The translations under genes and the position numbers were made by a program. From NCBI GenBank assembly GCA_964023205.1, contig OZ026844.1, positions 13,874,790 to 13,938,789 of the forward strand: a DNA stretch of 64,000 nt. Direction: 5' to 3'. The DNA comes from Lutraria lutraria. Taxonomy: Eukaryota > Mollusca > Bivalvia > Venerida > Mactridae. Of this stretch, positions 22,215 through 34,900 are shown piece by piece. The notes beneath the pieces are model-generated. The model was not told the DNA's origin. It made no database searches and saw nothing but the letters and a program-made list of their open reading frames with translations. Position 1 is the stretch's first letter. Every line of letters starts with the position of its first letter.

Positions 22215-25074
22215 ATGGCCGATTTTGACAGCTATGATAAAAGTGTTCTATCAACGTTTAGGAACGAAGATGTGTATGCTCTTGACTGTTTGTATTGCTG
22301 TAGTGCTGTTTGTGATAGAGGAATGAAGTCTTTCTTGATTGCTGATGAAGAAATTGAACTATATTCCACGGATACAGTTGACAGGAGGTACCAAATTAAA
22401 TTATTGCATGGGACAACATTCGGTCAATGTAGTTCTTGTTGTAACTTTACATAGATCTTCAGGGCCCTAGCTGCACTTTTAGGGGAAGGGGCCTCAGGTA
22501 GGGGAATTTCGTGTCATTTTGAGGAAAATAGGGAGTCTCGGGGGATTTTTTCAACTGCCTTATTACCCTGCAATAAACATTGTAAGCTTAAAATATAGAT
22601 CTGTATTTAGATATATTAATTATTAGGTTAATTATTATTATAGATCTACTCGCGCCTCGTATTTCCGCGGTACCCATATATCCGCGGTATATCATACTTC
22701 CGGTATAAACAGAACGATGCGCTACCTGTAGTGTAGGTCACCTACTTACACAAAGAAGCTACTTTCGTTTTGTCCTTTCAGTTTCGTCAATAGTTTTTTC
22801 CGTTTAAAGGTATTTGCTTAAAAATCAAAAGATTATATGAATATAAACTTATTTTCAATGCTCATACACAACTGCTAAAGATGGCTTCCTACTTATTGTT
22901 ATATATTTATGTAGTTTTACGAATCACAATTACCGATCGTCTGTTGACGGTTAAAGGTACTTTATCTTATGCAATTGTTTTAGCAATAATTATGGGGCTA
23001 GTCATGAAGCTGTTACCGCGGAAATATAAGAATGTACCTTTAAAATATGGCTGGCGCCGTCAGTCGATCCTGAATGTATTTTAGAACATTAACACAAGTG
23101 TGAGAAAAATAAGATTATTCCAAAACAGGCCGTAAGAAATAAAACGAGAGAAATATCATATAGCATATACACTGGGGTGGGGCTAGTCCAACGATGAGAT
23201 ACATTTTAGATTTGGCCCTGTCCCGCACAGACTGAGAGGATGGCCCTCCAGAATTCGTACACGAAAATCAGCCAACCGAAAAGCCGAATTAGTAGGCCAA
23301 AGGTGGGGCCCTGATGCACTAATCAAAATGGAGGGAGGCTTTTAAGCCCTTGACTGTCTTTGCGTGAACAGTTCCTTTATCCAGAGGGTTCCAATCCACT
23401 ATTGTTTTCATGCAATGGTCATAAATATGGCACGAGAATAGTAGTGGGCCTAGCACAGTGCCTTGGAGAACTCCTGAGTCTGCACTAGCCTTATATGACG
23501 ATTCACCTTCCACAACCACTTGCATTAATCCACTTGTATTTTGTTAGAAAATTTCCCAACCATGAGTATATCGAGCCATGCACTTATACTGTAACTTAGA
23601 ATTTTTTGCCATATTTAGGATTTCATTCTTTAATTGCAATGATAATTTTAGTTCAAATATTTCATTAAAATTCTAAATATAGATTGAAAAAAAATGAGAC
23701 TAGTTCATTTTTGTTTTAATTTTATGAATACTTCTGGATTGGAATTTAAGTAGCATACTGTTTTTCTTACAGCATGGTTGAACTTACAGATGAAAAGTTT
23801 CGTACAGATAAATGCAGATGTCAAATACAGAATATGGCTTGTTTACAATGGTTTGTATAAATACAAATTTGTATAGATATATAATAAGCTTCTTACCAAA
23901 TTGTTCAAGCTCTGGGTTTTGTATCATTATTTAAGTGGCAAGCCTCTGTGATATGTTGCTCTTATTAAAGGTTACCAGAGCAAAATAGCCTGACAAGTAC
24001 TGGGTTCAAGTAGTTCCTGTTTCGGTTAGTATTTAAAACTTATTTGAAGCATTTTTCTATGGTTTATAAATCGAGGGTTCAACGCAACAGTGTCGTAACT
24101 CATATTGAAATAAGAGCAAGTTATGACCGTGTTGCGCTGAGCCCTCGAAATATGGTAATGTTCAGATATTCTTCTTTATGCTAATGCTTAGCTATTCCTA
24201 TACTTTGTTTTGCTCATAGCCTTGGTGTTTTATTGCATTTGATGATTATTATCATTGTAGCGGAAATGTTGTTGGCTACCATGTTTCAATGCCATGTCGA
24301 CCATGTTTAGAAGCACAGAATAATGGTCACTATTGGATGTTCTACAGGTCTGCTACATTACCTTATCCACGACTCAATATTGAAGGTATGTATTTATAAA
24401 TATATGTATGCCAAAATGTTACAAAAATCGTGATACTTTCACTATACCTGGAAAAGATTTAAAGAATCACATTTTTTGTTGATTTTTATTTATCTTCTTG
24501 ACAAGTCTCAGCTGTATTTGAAAATGTAAAGTACAATAATGTTTTTATAGTCCTACTGTTTGGAATAGAAATATTATGTTCGTTTACAACCCTTGCATCA
24601 ACTCTATATAGATTGTAATACTTCTCTATTTGATGTTTGCAGTATGTCATGCTGATCTGCTATGTTTAGATATTGTTACTGAAATGTACAGATTAATGAG
24701 AGGCATCATATCACTTATAATTATACCCACACAAACGAAGTTTGAGAGGGGGTAATATGATATAATGTTATCAATATTAAATGTAGGTGTGCAAGACACA
24801 ATTTTCATTCCCAGCAATTCACTCATTCCAGAGTTATGTGCCCTTGAACTTAGCCATATAGTAGTGTACTATCACATTCTTAGTGTCAAAGCGGCGACAG
24901 GGGTATTAGTCACCTCTGTGACAGCTCTAGTTAAGCAGCGTTATCGTGTAATATCGAAATTATACTATTACTATAAACATTTCAGGCACAGACACATTGA
25001 TTTGGGGAGATCTTTCACAGTGTGATAAAGAAGACAGTATTTGTGATTCTTTTTGGGGTGAATGTGAAAGGTGA
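22215..25074 (+). CDS. FAM72A: FAM72 family protein, four exons, 154 aa
   Basis: Coding exons are 22215-22387, 23773-23850, 24261-24385 and 24986-25074. Phases join exactly and the stop is TGA. The family is defined by human FAM72A (about 149 aa), which binds and lowers nuclear uracil-DNA glycosylase UNG2. Matching landmarks include RGMKSFLIADEEIELYSTD (residues 35-53), NMACLQCGNVVGYH (78-91), NNGHYWMF (104-111) and TLIWGDL (129-135). Cysteine pairs C25/C28 and C81/C84, with C96/C99, suggest the zinc-binding Mis18/Yippee-like fold. The tryptophan in LIWGDL (W132) aligns with the human UNG2-contact tryptophan. The start ATG gives the expected N-terminal length. A nearer acceptor in front of 23790 would shift the frame into a stop, so 23773 is the real exon start. 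No paralogue is in the window. Confidence 0.93.
22455..22600. repeat. Dispersed repeat 'cagggccctagc', FAM72 intron 1
   Basis: Copy of the repeat at 7405-7560, inserted within 70 bp of the FAM72 exon 1 donor. Confidence 0.6.
22660..23030. repeat. Segment flanked by inverted CCGCGG motifs
   Basis: 'atttccgcggta' at about 22665 is inverted as 'taccgcggaaat' near 23015; another ccgcggta is at about 22681. Between them is a short hydrophobic open frame (from 22881) of no recognised family. It could be a small transposon or chance. No target duplication was found. Confidence 0.3.
23405..23540 (-). pseudogene. Reverse-transcriptase fragment of a LINE
   Basis: The minus-strand translation contains QVVVEGESSYK, then SGVLQGTVLGPLLF and CHIYD. 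This is the classic 'SGVPQGTVLGPLLFLLYIND' region of non-LTR retrotransposon reverse transcriptases. The catalytic YADD-type motif that should follow is absent, and an in-frame stop precedes the segment. It is a truncated relic inside FAM72 intron 1, antisense to that gene. Confidence 0.8.
24720..24932 (+). repeat. Bivalve dispersed repeat, FAM72 intron 3
   Basis: It begins ttatacccacacaaacgaag and ends 'cacctctgtgacagctctag'. It matches 7836-8305 but has lost the middle section. It ends about 50 bp upstream of FAM72 exon 4. Confidence 0.7.
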
Positions 25075-26460
25075 AATGCATTTACATGTATACTCAGGCA
25101 GGATCCAAATGTTTGTGTACTACAAGTGCTGGTACTACTTTGTTCTGATTCATTTTGTGCAATTATCACAAGTCTCATGACTATAAATACATTTATTGTG
25201 TGATGTATTATTTTGTTTTGTCCTGCATATATTGCACCTATATTATAATTTGTAAAATACTTGTTAGATAGCAATTTTGTTTCTTGTTTTGTACGAATTT
25301 CTCCATAATTTGATAAGCAATTTTCTGTTATTTTGTTAACATTGATAATATCACATTTTTTAAATTGTGTATGTTTACATTAAATACATGATGCTATTAT
25401 TACAATAGATCTGCTTTTGTAATCATCTTATATTTGAGATAAATTCCATGGCATTATTTTTAAAGCGATGCTTTACATACTGTTTTCAAAAATTTGAGGA
25501 CCAAGAATAGCAATTTAGTCCTGTTAGTTCTGTTAGATATATGAGTCTATTGTTTATTAGTTAGTCATGCTTAATTGTTTAGTTACACTCATTGGAATTA
25601 ATACTCAACATCATATCTTTTTTAAAGTTGTCAATTTCGATTGAAGCAAACACTTTTGCATGCTTCTATTTTGTCACATTTGTACCTGAATTTGTTGTTA
25701 ATTGTATATTTCATTCATATAAGAACATTACGCTTAAAGTGCTATTATTTCAAGCTATTGTTCACTGTATTTAATGATGGCAGATATTTGGCATTAAGTT
25801 GCTAATATCGCTAGTTGTTCGTAAACTTGAATATCCCTATAGTTCTGTATATGGACAATGCTGAAACACTACAATGCACAAGGGAGGCACATTGTAAAGT
25901 GATTTGAAATACAGATAGATGCTGTTAATTATTTCCATTATTTGATATATTTTTAATCATCACTATGTGTTTCTATGTGTTATCAAGTCCTTCATACTTT
26001 TTCTGTGAATTGTTCTCATTATGTTGTTCACGAGCTGTGCTTCATATCACTTAATATTAATGCCCATTCATAATCAAAGCTACTGTTTTAATCTGGTAAC
26101 TAAGATTCATTACAATGAAATACTTAAAACCATTAGTGTGGATGTAAGATATTGTTGTTTTTATGGTCTGAAAGTCCATTTTGTTGGTATTGATAATTGT
26201 ATTGTTTTATTGATAGCTATTTTCTGATTTGTTATGAATATCTTTTTGGCCATGGAACCTGAATATATGTTTGCCATTTATTTCATACTTAATTAGATGA
26301 TTTTTTTCTTCAATTTTACATGATTACAACCTATGCTGTTAAGTTTTATACTAACTTTGTTCATTTCACAATATTGCCAAAGTGCTATAAAATCTATGTT
26401 CTTGTTATCTGTTGAACAGACATGTTTTCAAAATAATAAACAAATAAAAGAATTATTATA
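25075..26460 (+). other. FAM72 3' UTR
   Basis: From the TGA at 25072-25074 to the overlapping AATAAA signals at 26435-26440 and 26443-26448 there is no intervening acceptor with a coding exon. The 3' UTR is therefore about 1.4 kb. Earlier weak signals are possible; the paired canonical hexamers favour this end. Confidence 0.65.
26435..26448 (+). terminator. FAM72 polyadenylation signals (two AATAAA)
   Basis: Overlapping copies aataaa-ca-aataaa lie on the plus strand. Cleavage is expected 10-30 nt downstream (26455-26478). Confidence 0.7.
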
Positions 26461-26921
26461 CATTTGTCTTTATTTGCCAAATGTCATTGCTTTAAACAAA
26501 TGAACTTATGAACAATTGTAAACTTATGTAATAAATTTTAATACATTAAATAAAGTATTGGACAGGTGGATACATATCCAATACATACAAAGTAAAAATA
26601 GAAATATTTTTCCACAAGAAAGTCACATAAAATTTATCACAGCATCAAATATTGAGTCATACACATAAAAGTATCACAGTTTGTTATATATTAAAAATTA
26701 CACCATGACATCAAAACATCCTTGGAATCTTTAAAGCACTTCTCACAGATTTTTGTATGTATTAAATGCATATATGTTGGCACAAATATAGTGTAACACA
26801 TTGTCAAAATTTCAGAAAAAATAGTTCATAATTATAGTACAGTAGATAATATTACTGTTCAGGGCTTATACATGTTCCTAATCTGTAGCTTTTAGCTACA
26901 ACTTAAAGGTCACAAAATGTT
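26459..26921 (-). other. CFAP54 3' UTR
   Basis: This is untranslated sequence from the TAA to the inferred cleavage site. The whole ~460 bp is free of other exons. Confidence 0.65.
26469..26474 (-). terminator. CFAP54 polyadenylation signal
   Basis: Plus-strand tttatt reads AATAAA on minus, about 450 nt after the stop codon. Expected cleavage is at about 26440-26459, inside the FAM72 signal region. Confidence 0.65.
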
Positions 26922-28916
26922 TTAAGCAGGGAATAATTTCAGCATCCATTGAACAAGGTCGGAACCCTTGGCAGATGCACCAAAGCTGGGATCAAATAAT
27001 GCTTCCAGAAGTCTGACATTAGGTCGGCTTACTTCAAATGGAAGTCCCTGAAAAAGTTACAAAGACATGCATTATCATCAATACAAAAGAAATTTTATTG
27101 ATTCATCTGTTTTAGATATATCGGTACATGAATATTGTATAGTATATTCATGAAAACAGTAAACTATAATTATGTCATCCGAGATGTCCATAAAATTCAA
27201 GTGTTCAACAGAAATTTTTCTTTTGTTTGTCAGTTAACTTATTATGTGAATAAGGAAGTAAAAGTATCATAAAATCATAGTGATTTTCTCCCCTTGCAGA
27301 ACATAGATTTCTGCTGCCACAGTGCATAATAATGGTAGATATTCTAACAAGCTACATACATACCGGATACTACATGTACATGTTTAAGTGGGTTTTTCAA
27401 ATTTTTACATTTTAACAGTTAAGTTCTGACTACATTACAGTCAAACCTTTGACCAAAGGCAACCATTGGGAATGGCATAATGTGGCCTTTATTCAGAGAT
27501 CATTTTCTTCTAAATAATCAATGATTATTTTTGAAAGAATGGCCTTTATTTACAGGATGGCCTTCATTCAGAGGTAGCCACTAACACAGGTTTGACTGTC
27601 CTAGTATGTGAGATATATGGTTTCAGATGTATTTTCATACCTAGTTTAATGATTGTACATGTATAAAGAAATCAACAAACTGATCAACATAATACTGCTA
27701 CAAAACAAACAGCGTGGTTCTATGATGAATTAAACAGGAGTACTGAATGAAATCTTACCTCAGATACTGATGATGAGGTATCAGGCTCAGCAGTAGAGCC
27801 AAGTAGATTTGTTATATCATCTATACACTGACGTAGCAAGTTCTGTAAAAAATAAGTAAGTTTCAAGACATCTTAACCAAAATATCATCAAGTAAATATG
27901 ACACATATGTACATTGGACTTGGAATACATTTTTTTCAAACCTAAATCTTAGGCATTATTTCATTCCTGCAGGCTGTGAAAACTGCAGTCCCTAAAAGCC
28001 AGAAATCATTTCAAATGGTAAATGATTAAAATCAGTAGATTAAATCATATGCTGGTATCTAAAATGTAGATTTGTAGTTAATTCAGAAAATTTCAATAAA
28101 CAAAAACATGATAATACAATAATGTGCATACCTCAAGTGTTTCATCTTTGAGTATCTTAGGTGACAGAGTCTTCATTCTTTGTGTACCTTTCTTGCTTTT
28201 ACTTGTAGAAACAGGTGATGGTGGCACTTCTTTCTTTGATTTGCTACCTGTCTTTGGTAGATAAATCTCTGCTCTTTGCATCAACACAGCCAACCTATGT
28301 ACAACAATAAGAGCACACATTATGTATGTCGAATAGACTACAATAACCATGAATATCAAGAATCTAAACATTAAGACACATTTAAATAAGGCATAATTAT
28401 AATACCAAACTGAATTAAGGGACGCATTAAATGAATCATATCCGTAACACCCTATTATACATGAAACAATTAGAAACACCATTATAGGATTATACTAGTA
28501 TAAATAATCATTCAAATGATATTAACTAAGAACATTGTATTTTTTGTTGATGCTAAATTTTAAAAAGGCACAGTACTACCTACTGCCAAAAACACTATGC
28601 TTTCCTACAAAGGTTCAATTCTAACTTGGCTTAATTCAAACAAACATCTACCTGTCATGAAGGTCATTTAGCTGTGAGATTTGTACCCAGCATATCTTAG
28701 TTGAAATACTTGTGGAACCAGCACTCTTTCTATTCAATGAATACATCAGTAAGATCCTGGTCTCTGGACCTGAAGCTTCTGGTCTTGCTGGGTCAGCTTC
28801 CTCTAGTGAGGGTTGGTACCATTGTAGAGTGACCTCATTATCTGTAGGTGACACAATCAGTTTGTCTACCGGTCTCATGGAGTCTTGCCAAGTGCCAGGT
28901 GGTGCTGGGGGCTTGC
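26922..28916 (-). CDS. CFAP54: CFAP54 exons e37-e40, C-terminus and stop
   Basis: e37 (28652-28916) reads like a beta-sandwich of Ig/FN3 type: VDKLIVSPTDNEVTLQWYQP, then ETRILLMYSLNRKS and STKICWVQISQLNDLHDR. e38 is a helix and basic Ser/Lys linker (LAVLMQRAEIYLP; VSTSKSKKGTQR). e39 is a short helix (NLLRQCIDDITNLLG). The terminal exon e40 ends DLVQWMLKLFPA-stop (TAA at 26922-26924). The 3' UTR runs about 450 nt to the AATAAA at 26469-26474. Confidence 0.87.
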
Positions 28917-31900
28917 CTATATAAAAGTATTGATATACAGTATGGATACATTTCCCACAACATTTTAGAGATAATATCATGTAGTTAAAATATAGTATTT
29001 TCACACGTTTTTCTTATAATTAGTGATAATTTTTCTTTCATGATAGCACCCAAAGCTTTACTTTGTTTTATTATTTAAAACATTAAGTAAACCTTTCTTA
29101 ATTTTATTTTTGTCAATATTATGTACTATATTACCCCTATTGTCATGTAAATATCATAATTGAGTTTATAAAAGTTTGAAGTTGGAAGATAACTATGTTA
29201 ATATGATATTTACCGTGTACAAAACTGATTGAAATAAAACAATAGGGACAACAGAGTTATGATATGCAATATACAGGTAATTTCAACACTTATTTTTTGT
29301 AGCATTTTGACCCAAAATATTCAATACATTTCATTGATAAACATGCATGCCCAAACATGATACCAAGTATAATGGGGCAAGTTTACAAAAATTTCCTATG
29401 GTTACCGTACAATCTTGATTTTATTCTCAAAACACAAATTTACCTGGTCCAGGTATCTCAATATCAATTTGTAATTGTGTCTCCCCTTCAATGTCTGATG
29501 GATAGGTTAGATTAGGTTCATATGTTTTCAACACCAGTTGAAGGTCAGTTGGTGAGTCAGAGGTGACCGGAAGGTCGAGGTCACTTGGTGGATAAACAGC
29601 ACAACAATCAGATCCATAGGGTCTTAAATTCTCACTCAGGTAATTATGCATTTTGTTCAACCTGATTGTCCAGGTACCAGAGAATAACATAGATCTGAAA
29701 GTAGAGAGAAGATGCAAGCATCACACATCATAATGAAAACTTCATAAATTATGAAATATGCCAATAAGTTTCCTACACCTTGATAGAACTGCGTGTTGAT
29801 AGAATGTTGTTAAACCATTGACTGGCATTTTTTTTAGCTAAACAAACAAACATAAACAACATACCTGATTACATCATGATTCATAGTTGTGTCACATTCA
29901 GCATGACTTATAAAACCAAGGTCAAACTCTGGTCCAAGATCACCTGATGCATTCTTATTACCATGAGAATCTTCAGCTTTGTTACTGGATGCAGATATGG
30001 TAGATGTACTACAAAGACGTTGAAGAATTGTCTGATATCCTGTAATAAAAAACAGACTTATGAAAATTTAATATAATTTAATTATGATACTCTCTAAAAA
30101 GTATATTGTTGTAGAAATTACATCATTGATATAATTATGTGGTATACAGTCAATCCTGAGAATAAAGGTCACCCTTGGGAAAGGCCTAAATTGACCATGG
30201 CCTTTATTTGGAGGTCATTTCGTTCTGAATAATCCATGACAGATTTTAAGATAATGGCCTTTATTCACAGGGTGGCCTCATAAGGAGGTGGCCGCAAACA
30301 CAGGTTTTAGTGTATTTTCTACTTTCAATATAAAAGTCTCTTAATATACAATTAACTCTCTCCATTTTTCTTCATTGTTTTTGCACAATAACAAGCACAT
30401 CGTATTTACCCAAAAATTGTATCCAGCTAAGATCATTGGCAGCACTTTTAGCTTTCTGTACAAGTTCATCATATGAGTCTACATGTTTGACTTCCTGGGC
30501 TTCAATCAGGGGAGCTAACTCTTCTTCAATTTCATCTACAGAGAATGCAAATCAGAATCAAAATAAAACCTTTAAAGACATTATCAGAAGAATTACGAGT
30601 CAAAATACTATCAGTATGTATCTTATATCTTTACAAAACAATGAATCTTACAAACTTGTCATAGCTGATATGTTAATGTATGAAACACAATCTTCAGTAA
30701 GTGTGCAAGATTGAAAACCAAGAAAAAAGATGTAACCCAATTTTCATGCGATAATAGTGTAACAAAAGTTCATGAAATGTGCCAGAAAAAATCTTGTTTG
30801 CAGTATATCCTATTATTATCTGAGACATTCCAATAAAAATTTCAGCTCTCACACAGTATTAAAACATACTTTTGTAGACTTTCTTCTTTTCTCCAAGGAC
30901 ATAAGCACCGACAAGATCTAAAGCAGCAAAGTCGGGCATGTCTTGTTGAGCTTTCTCTGAGAGTTTTTGTGAAGTGACATTAACATCTCCCATCAGTAAC
31001 ATTCTATTCCTCTGTGTGTTAGCTACAGCAGCAGCACATCTTATAGCTAACCAGGCAGCTTTCCTTTCTCTTTCTTCATCAGTTACATCTTTATCCTTAG
31101 ATTTAGCAGCTCTTTCTTTCTTGCTCTGTAATGATTTCATGATAAAAAATACAGGTTTGGGGTAGAGGAATAGTATTATCTAACTGGAGATAAAGAAATG
31201 ACAGCAAAGAAAATTTCAGGAGGGTTCCAATATTGTTGTTCAGACTGAAAGCTATCTGCATTTATCTTGACTTTGTCTTTCATACAATCATGCAGTCGTA
31301 AATCAGAGTTTAAATTCATGTACCCCCTTTTTGACCTTTACAAAAGCGTTATACATGCATGCAGGGCATCTAAAAAGTTGAAATCAAAATCGGTCCAGAG
31401 TCGCCCTCCCCCCATTTTAGGCGAATATGTACCCCCCCCCCCCCCGCACGTTACCTATACGTAAGTTGTCACCATTGAAAACATGCAGCATCGCGGTTTA
31501 TCGTAATATATGAGTGACAGTCTAACTTTAAATTATTAGAAACAAATTAATATGCTCCATTATGTATTATTAGAGCCAAAATACGAGCTACGAAGAACAA
31601 TTTCTAAATTCAGTAAGGGTCGCGAAAATGTATTACGGAACCGTGTACGTTCGATGAACATGCAGGACTGTTCTAGAGTAAATCGAGCGAAATTCATTCA
31701 CATCTAATGTTTACTTTACTTCATGATCGGGCAAGGCTTTCTGACTATCGTAATGTCAATGTTTTAAATGTCAACAATCAGTACAGATTTGAAGATCAAC
31801 GAGAAACACCATTCAGCCGGTGTTCACGTAAATAAATCTCTTGCGCGTTCGATTAACTTTCAGAACTGTTCTAGAGTTAAACGAGTAAAATCGTCTGCAT

Positions 31901-34900
31901 GTAAACATAACTGGTTCCCGTTCCATGTTGCTGTGCACCGAAGTGCTTACAAGTCAATGAGAACCAGTTTACATGTGACCACGTGTTTGGACTAATTACC
32001 ATCGACCCCCTATTGATTGGATTAACAAAAGATCGCTGCAGGCATCTTGACGTGTTTATTGGGGGTCATTAGAATGGTGCGAACAATATACAGGAAGGTT
32101 TGTGACATTTTGCCCGTACAATGCGATATGGACCGAATTTCATGAAATTTATGAAACATTTATAGCTCATTTATAGACCGATTTTTTAACACTTTTCTGC
32201 TGCTCAAATCGGTCTGTGGCGTTGAAATTCGGTCTGGACCGGCAAATTGTCGGTTTTTGTGTGCCCTGCATGCATGCATAGTTGAATAAAATTTGTGGCT
32301 ATGATATTATATGTGCATAAACTAGAAATGTGTCCATAGGACACAGATGACCCCGCCATTTCACACTGGACACAGGAATGAGTGTTTTGTGGCAGGTTGC
32401 TTGGGAATGCTGCCCATAGTGGGAGGTAAAGATTACCTAAGGGTGGTAAACACACAACTACATGTACTTTCACTATATCAATATAAGGAATGAACGTAAA
32501 TATTTAAGTGTTCACGGTGACCTTGAACTTTGAGTAACCGACGCAGTTTTTGCGCATGACATGTCATGTTGTTATGCTAAACATTTGTGCCAAATTATTT
32601 CAAAATCCAATCATGCATGACAAAGTTATGAGCCGGACATAAAAATCTGTAACACACAAACAAACAAACACACACCAAAACCAACGGACAGGGTAAACAC
32701 TATATGCCATCCACCATTTCATGGCAGGGGCATAAAAACACACTTTGTACTGTCTGATGATGAAACATCCTAACTTTCTTGGTAAAATTATTGTCTGACA
32801 GAAAGCAGTGATATTTAGAGATAGACTTATATACAGACAGACTCTTGCAGTACCTGCCATCTTTTCTTCCTTGGTTCTCTTGAAGATTTGGAGTCTTCAC
32901 TACCACTCTCTGTACCACTACCTATATCTATACATGATCCTTCCTTCATCACGGCGATACCGCTACTGTACATGTAGGTAAGAGCTATCTCCAGGTAAGC
33001 TTGTCGGATCAATCTAAAATAATATCCCAACAACATGAGAACTGTTAATATGAGGTCAGATAACAAGCAATCATTACATTTAAATAGTTTATTGTTGTTG
33101 ATAAAATCTAATAGAAAGCACGGCTCACAGGAAAGTTTTAATAGATTTCAGACAACACAAACACAAGAGAGTGCCATCTAAATCTCTCCATATGAAAGCT
33201 GAGTACAACATACATATATATACAATGTATATACAATGTATACATAATGGAGCTGGAACTATTAGATGATTCTAAGATTTTTGTACAAGTATAAATATAA
33301 AATATTTAATATAAAATCACACTCACCCAAGGTTATGATCAGTAGTATGTGATATTTTGATAGCTTGTATTAATGACTTGGCAGCATTTCTAGGATTATA
33401 TTTACCCAAATATACCAACATACGCTGAACCTTTCCTGAAAAAATCAACAAGAACAATCACAGTTTCATACCATGCATCAGGGATAATATTAATAATAAA
33501 GGCTTTATTTTTTAGAGGCTACACATTTGATCAGCTAACACTCATTTTACCAAAAGTTTAAAATCTTTCAAACTATGTTGAAGCAAGTAATGCTGTTCAA
33601 TTCTTCTTTTCAATAATATATACAAAGTAAATACATACATTTTCTTTTAATTTGATATAAAATAAAACAATGAACACATTTTATAAAAGATTTTCCATTC
33701 CTCTCTATATCTAGTATGTTACATACCTACAGAAGGTATTCAAGCGCTACAATCATACATTTCACTTGTACTAGAAAACACATTATACAGTATTAACATG
33801 TGCTAACACACATCTGTGAACAACGGACACCTACCTACACAGACTTGTAATTCCCACTTACGAAAAAAACCTTTATTGAGAACTTTGTATTTTATGTTCT
33901 ACTTTATCACACATGAGAACACAGGACACCTGTCTACAAGGACTTTTCCGAGACTGTCCTTTGTAAACAAGTTTGACTGTACATATATTTTGTAATAAAA
34001 TAACCAATCAATAAATCTTAATGATTTATACATACCAATATTGAGAAGAAGTTCAGCCTCTAAGTAGGCTTCTCGTGTGACACTGACTTGTGATATCTCC
34101 AGAGCCGTCATTAAAACACCGAGTGCGTTACTCCACATTGGTATAGGCTCCAGATCAGATCTACAGAAATACATGAAGAATATTAACATACATTATAACA
34201 TATAGATATAACTTAAAAAATTGACCTAAAAATACATATCTCACTATGGTCTATATTCAAGATGTATTTTATTTTTTAGTAAATTATAATTGATATATAA
34301 TACCATATCATATCATTTGTATATAATTTTGAAAAAAAATCATACTAAAAGACAGAATGATCAATTGAATTAAAAAGAACAATAAATGACAATGATGATA
34401 TGTAGACATGTATGTCTAAATTATGAGCTAGAGAGTATTGATATTTGAGCACTAATGAAAAGAGTATCAAATATGAAATCAATGTTGGAAATAATTGTAT
34501 ACTTTTAAATTATATGTGAAGATAATGTATGAAGTGCATAACAGTTGAATCGTGATCAGGCCCAGAGGTAATAAAACTTGAGATCAGTCTCTGAGCTCAA
34601 ATCTCATATCTTGTCTTTTAATGTTTCTAAATTATGATTGGACAATAATGACTTTAGTCAAAAATTATAATTGACCTGAATAATTTATGTTTTAAAATTT
34701 AATCAGCTCTATCTTTTCAACCATAATACTTTGACAATAAAATTGAGATTTGACCCCAGGGGCCAGGTACATTTGTATGAACATTGTACTGAATAATGCA
34801 CAAATGATGCATTAGATCCTATAGTAATGATCATAATAATGTACATGTTATATTTATACAATCTAAAACAATAGAAAAGAATGAAAATGAATATGGATCA

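Noticed and set aside
22881..23084. Hydrophobic 67-residue frame in FAM72 intron 1, as a small membrane protein
   Set aside because: It is unsupported by any family, lies inside an intron among repeats, and is probably a chance frame.
23790..23850. Alternative acceptor for FAM72 exon 2 in front of 23790
   Set aside because: It would join as AGA-TGA and terminate at once; the acceptor in front of 23773 keeps the conserved frame.
30436..31464. Plus-strand open frames opposite CFAP54 exons (30436, 30974, 31267)
   Set aside because: They are antisense shadows of e33/e34 or lie in the hAT-like element and have no coding support.
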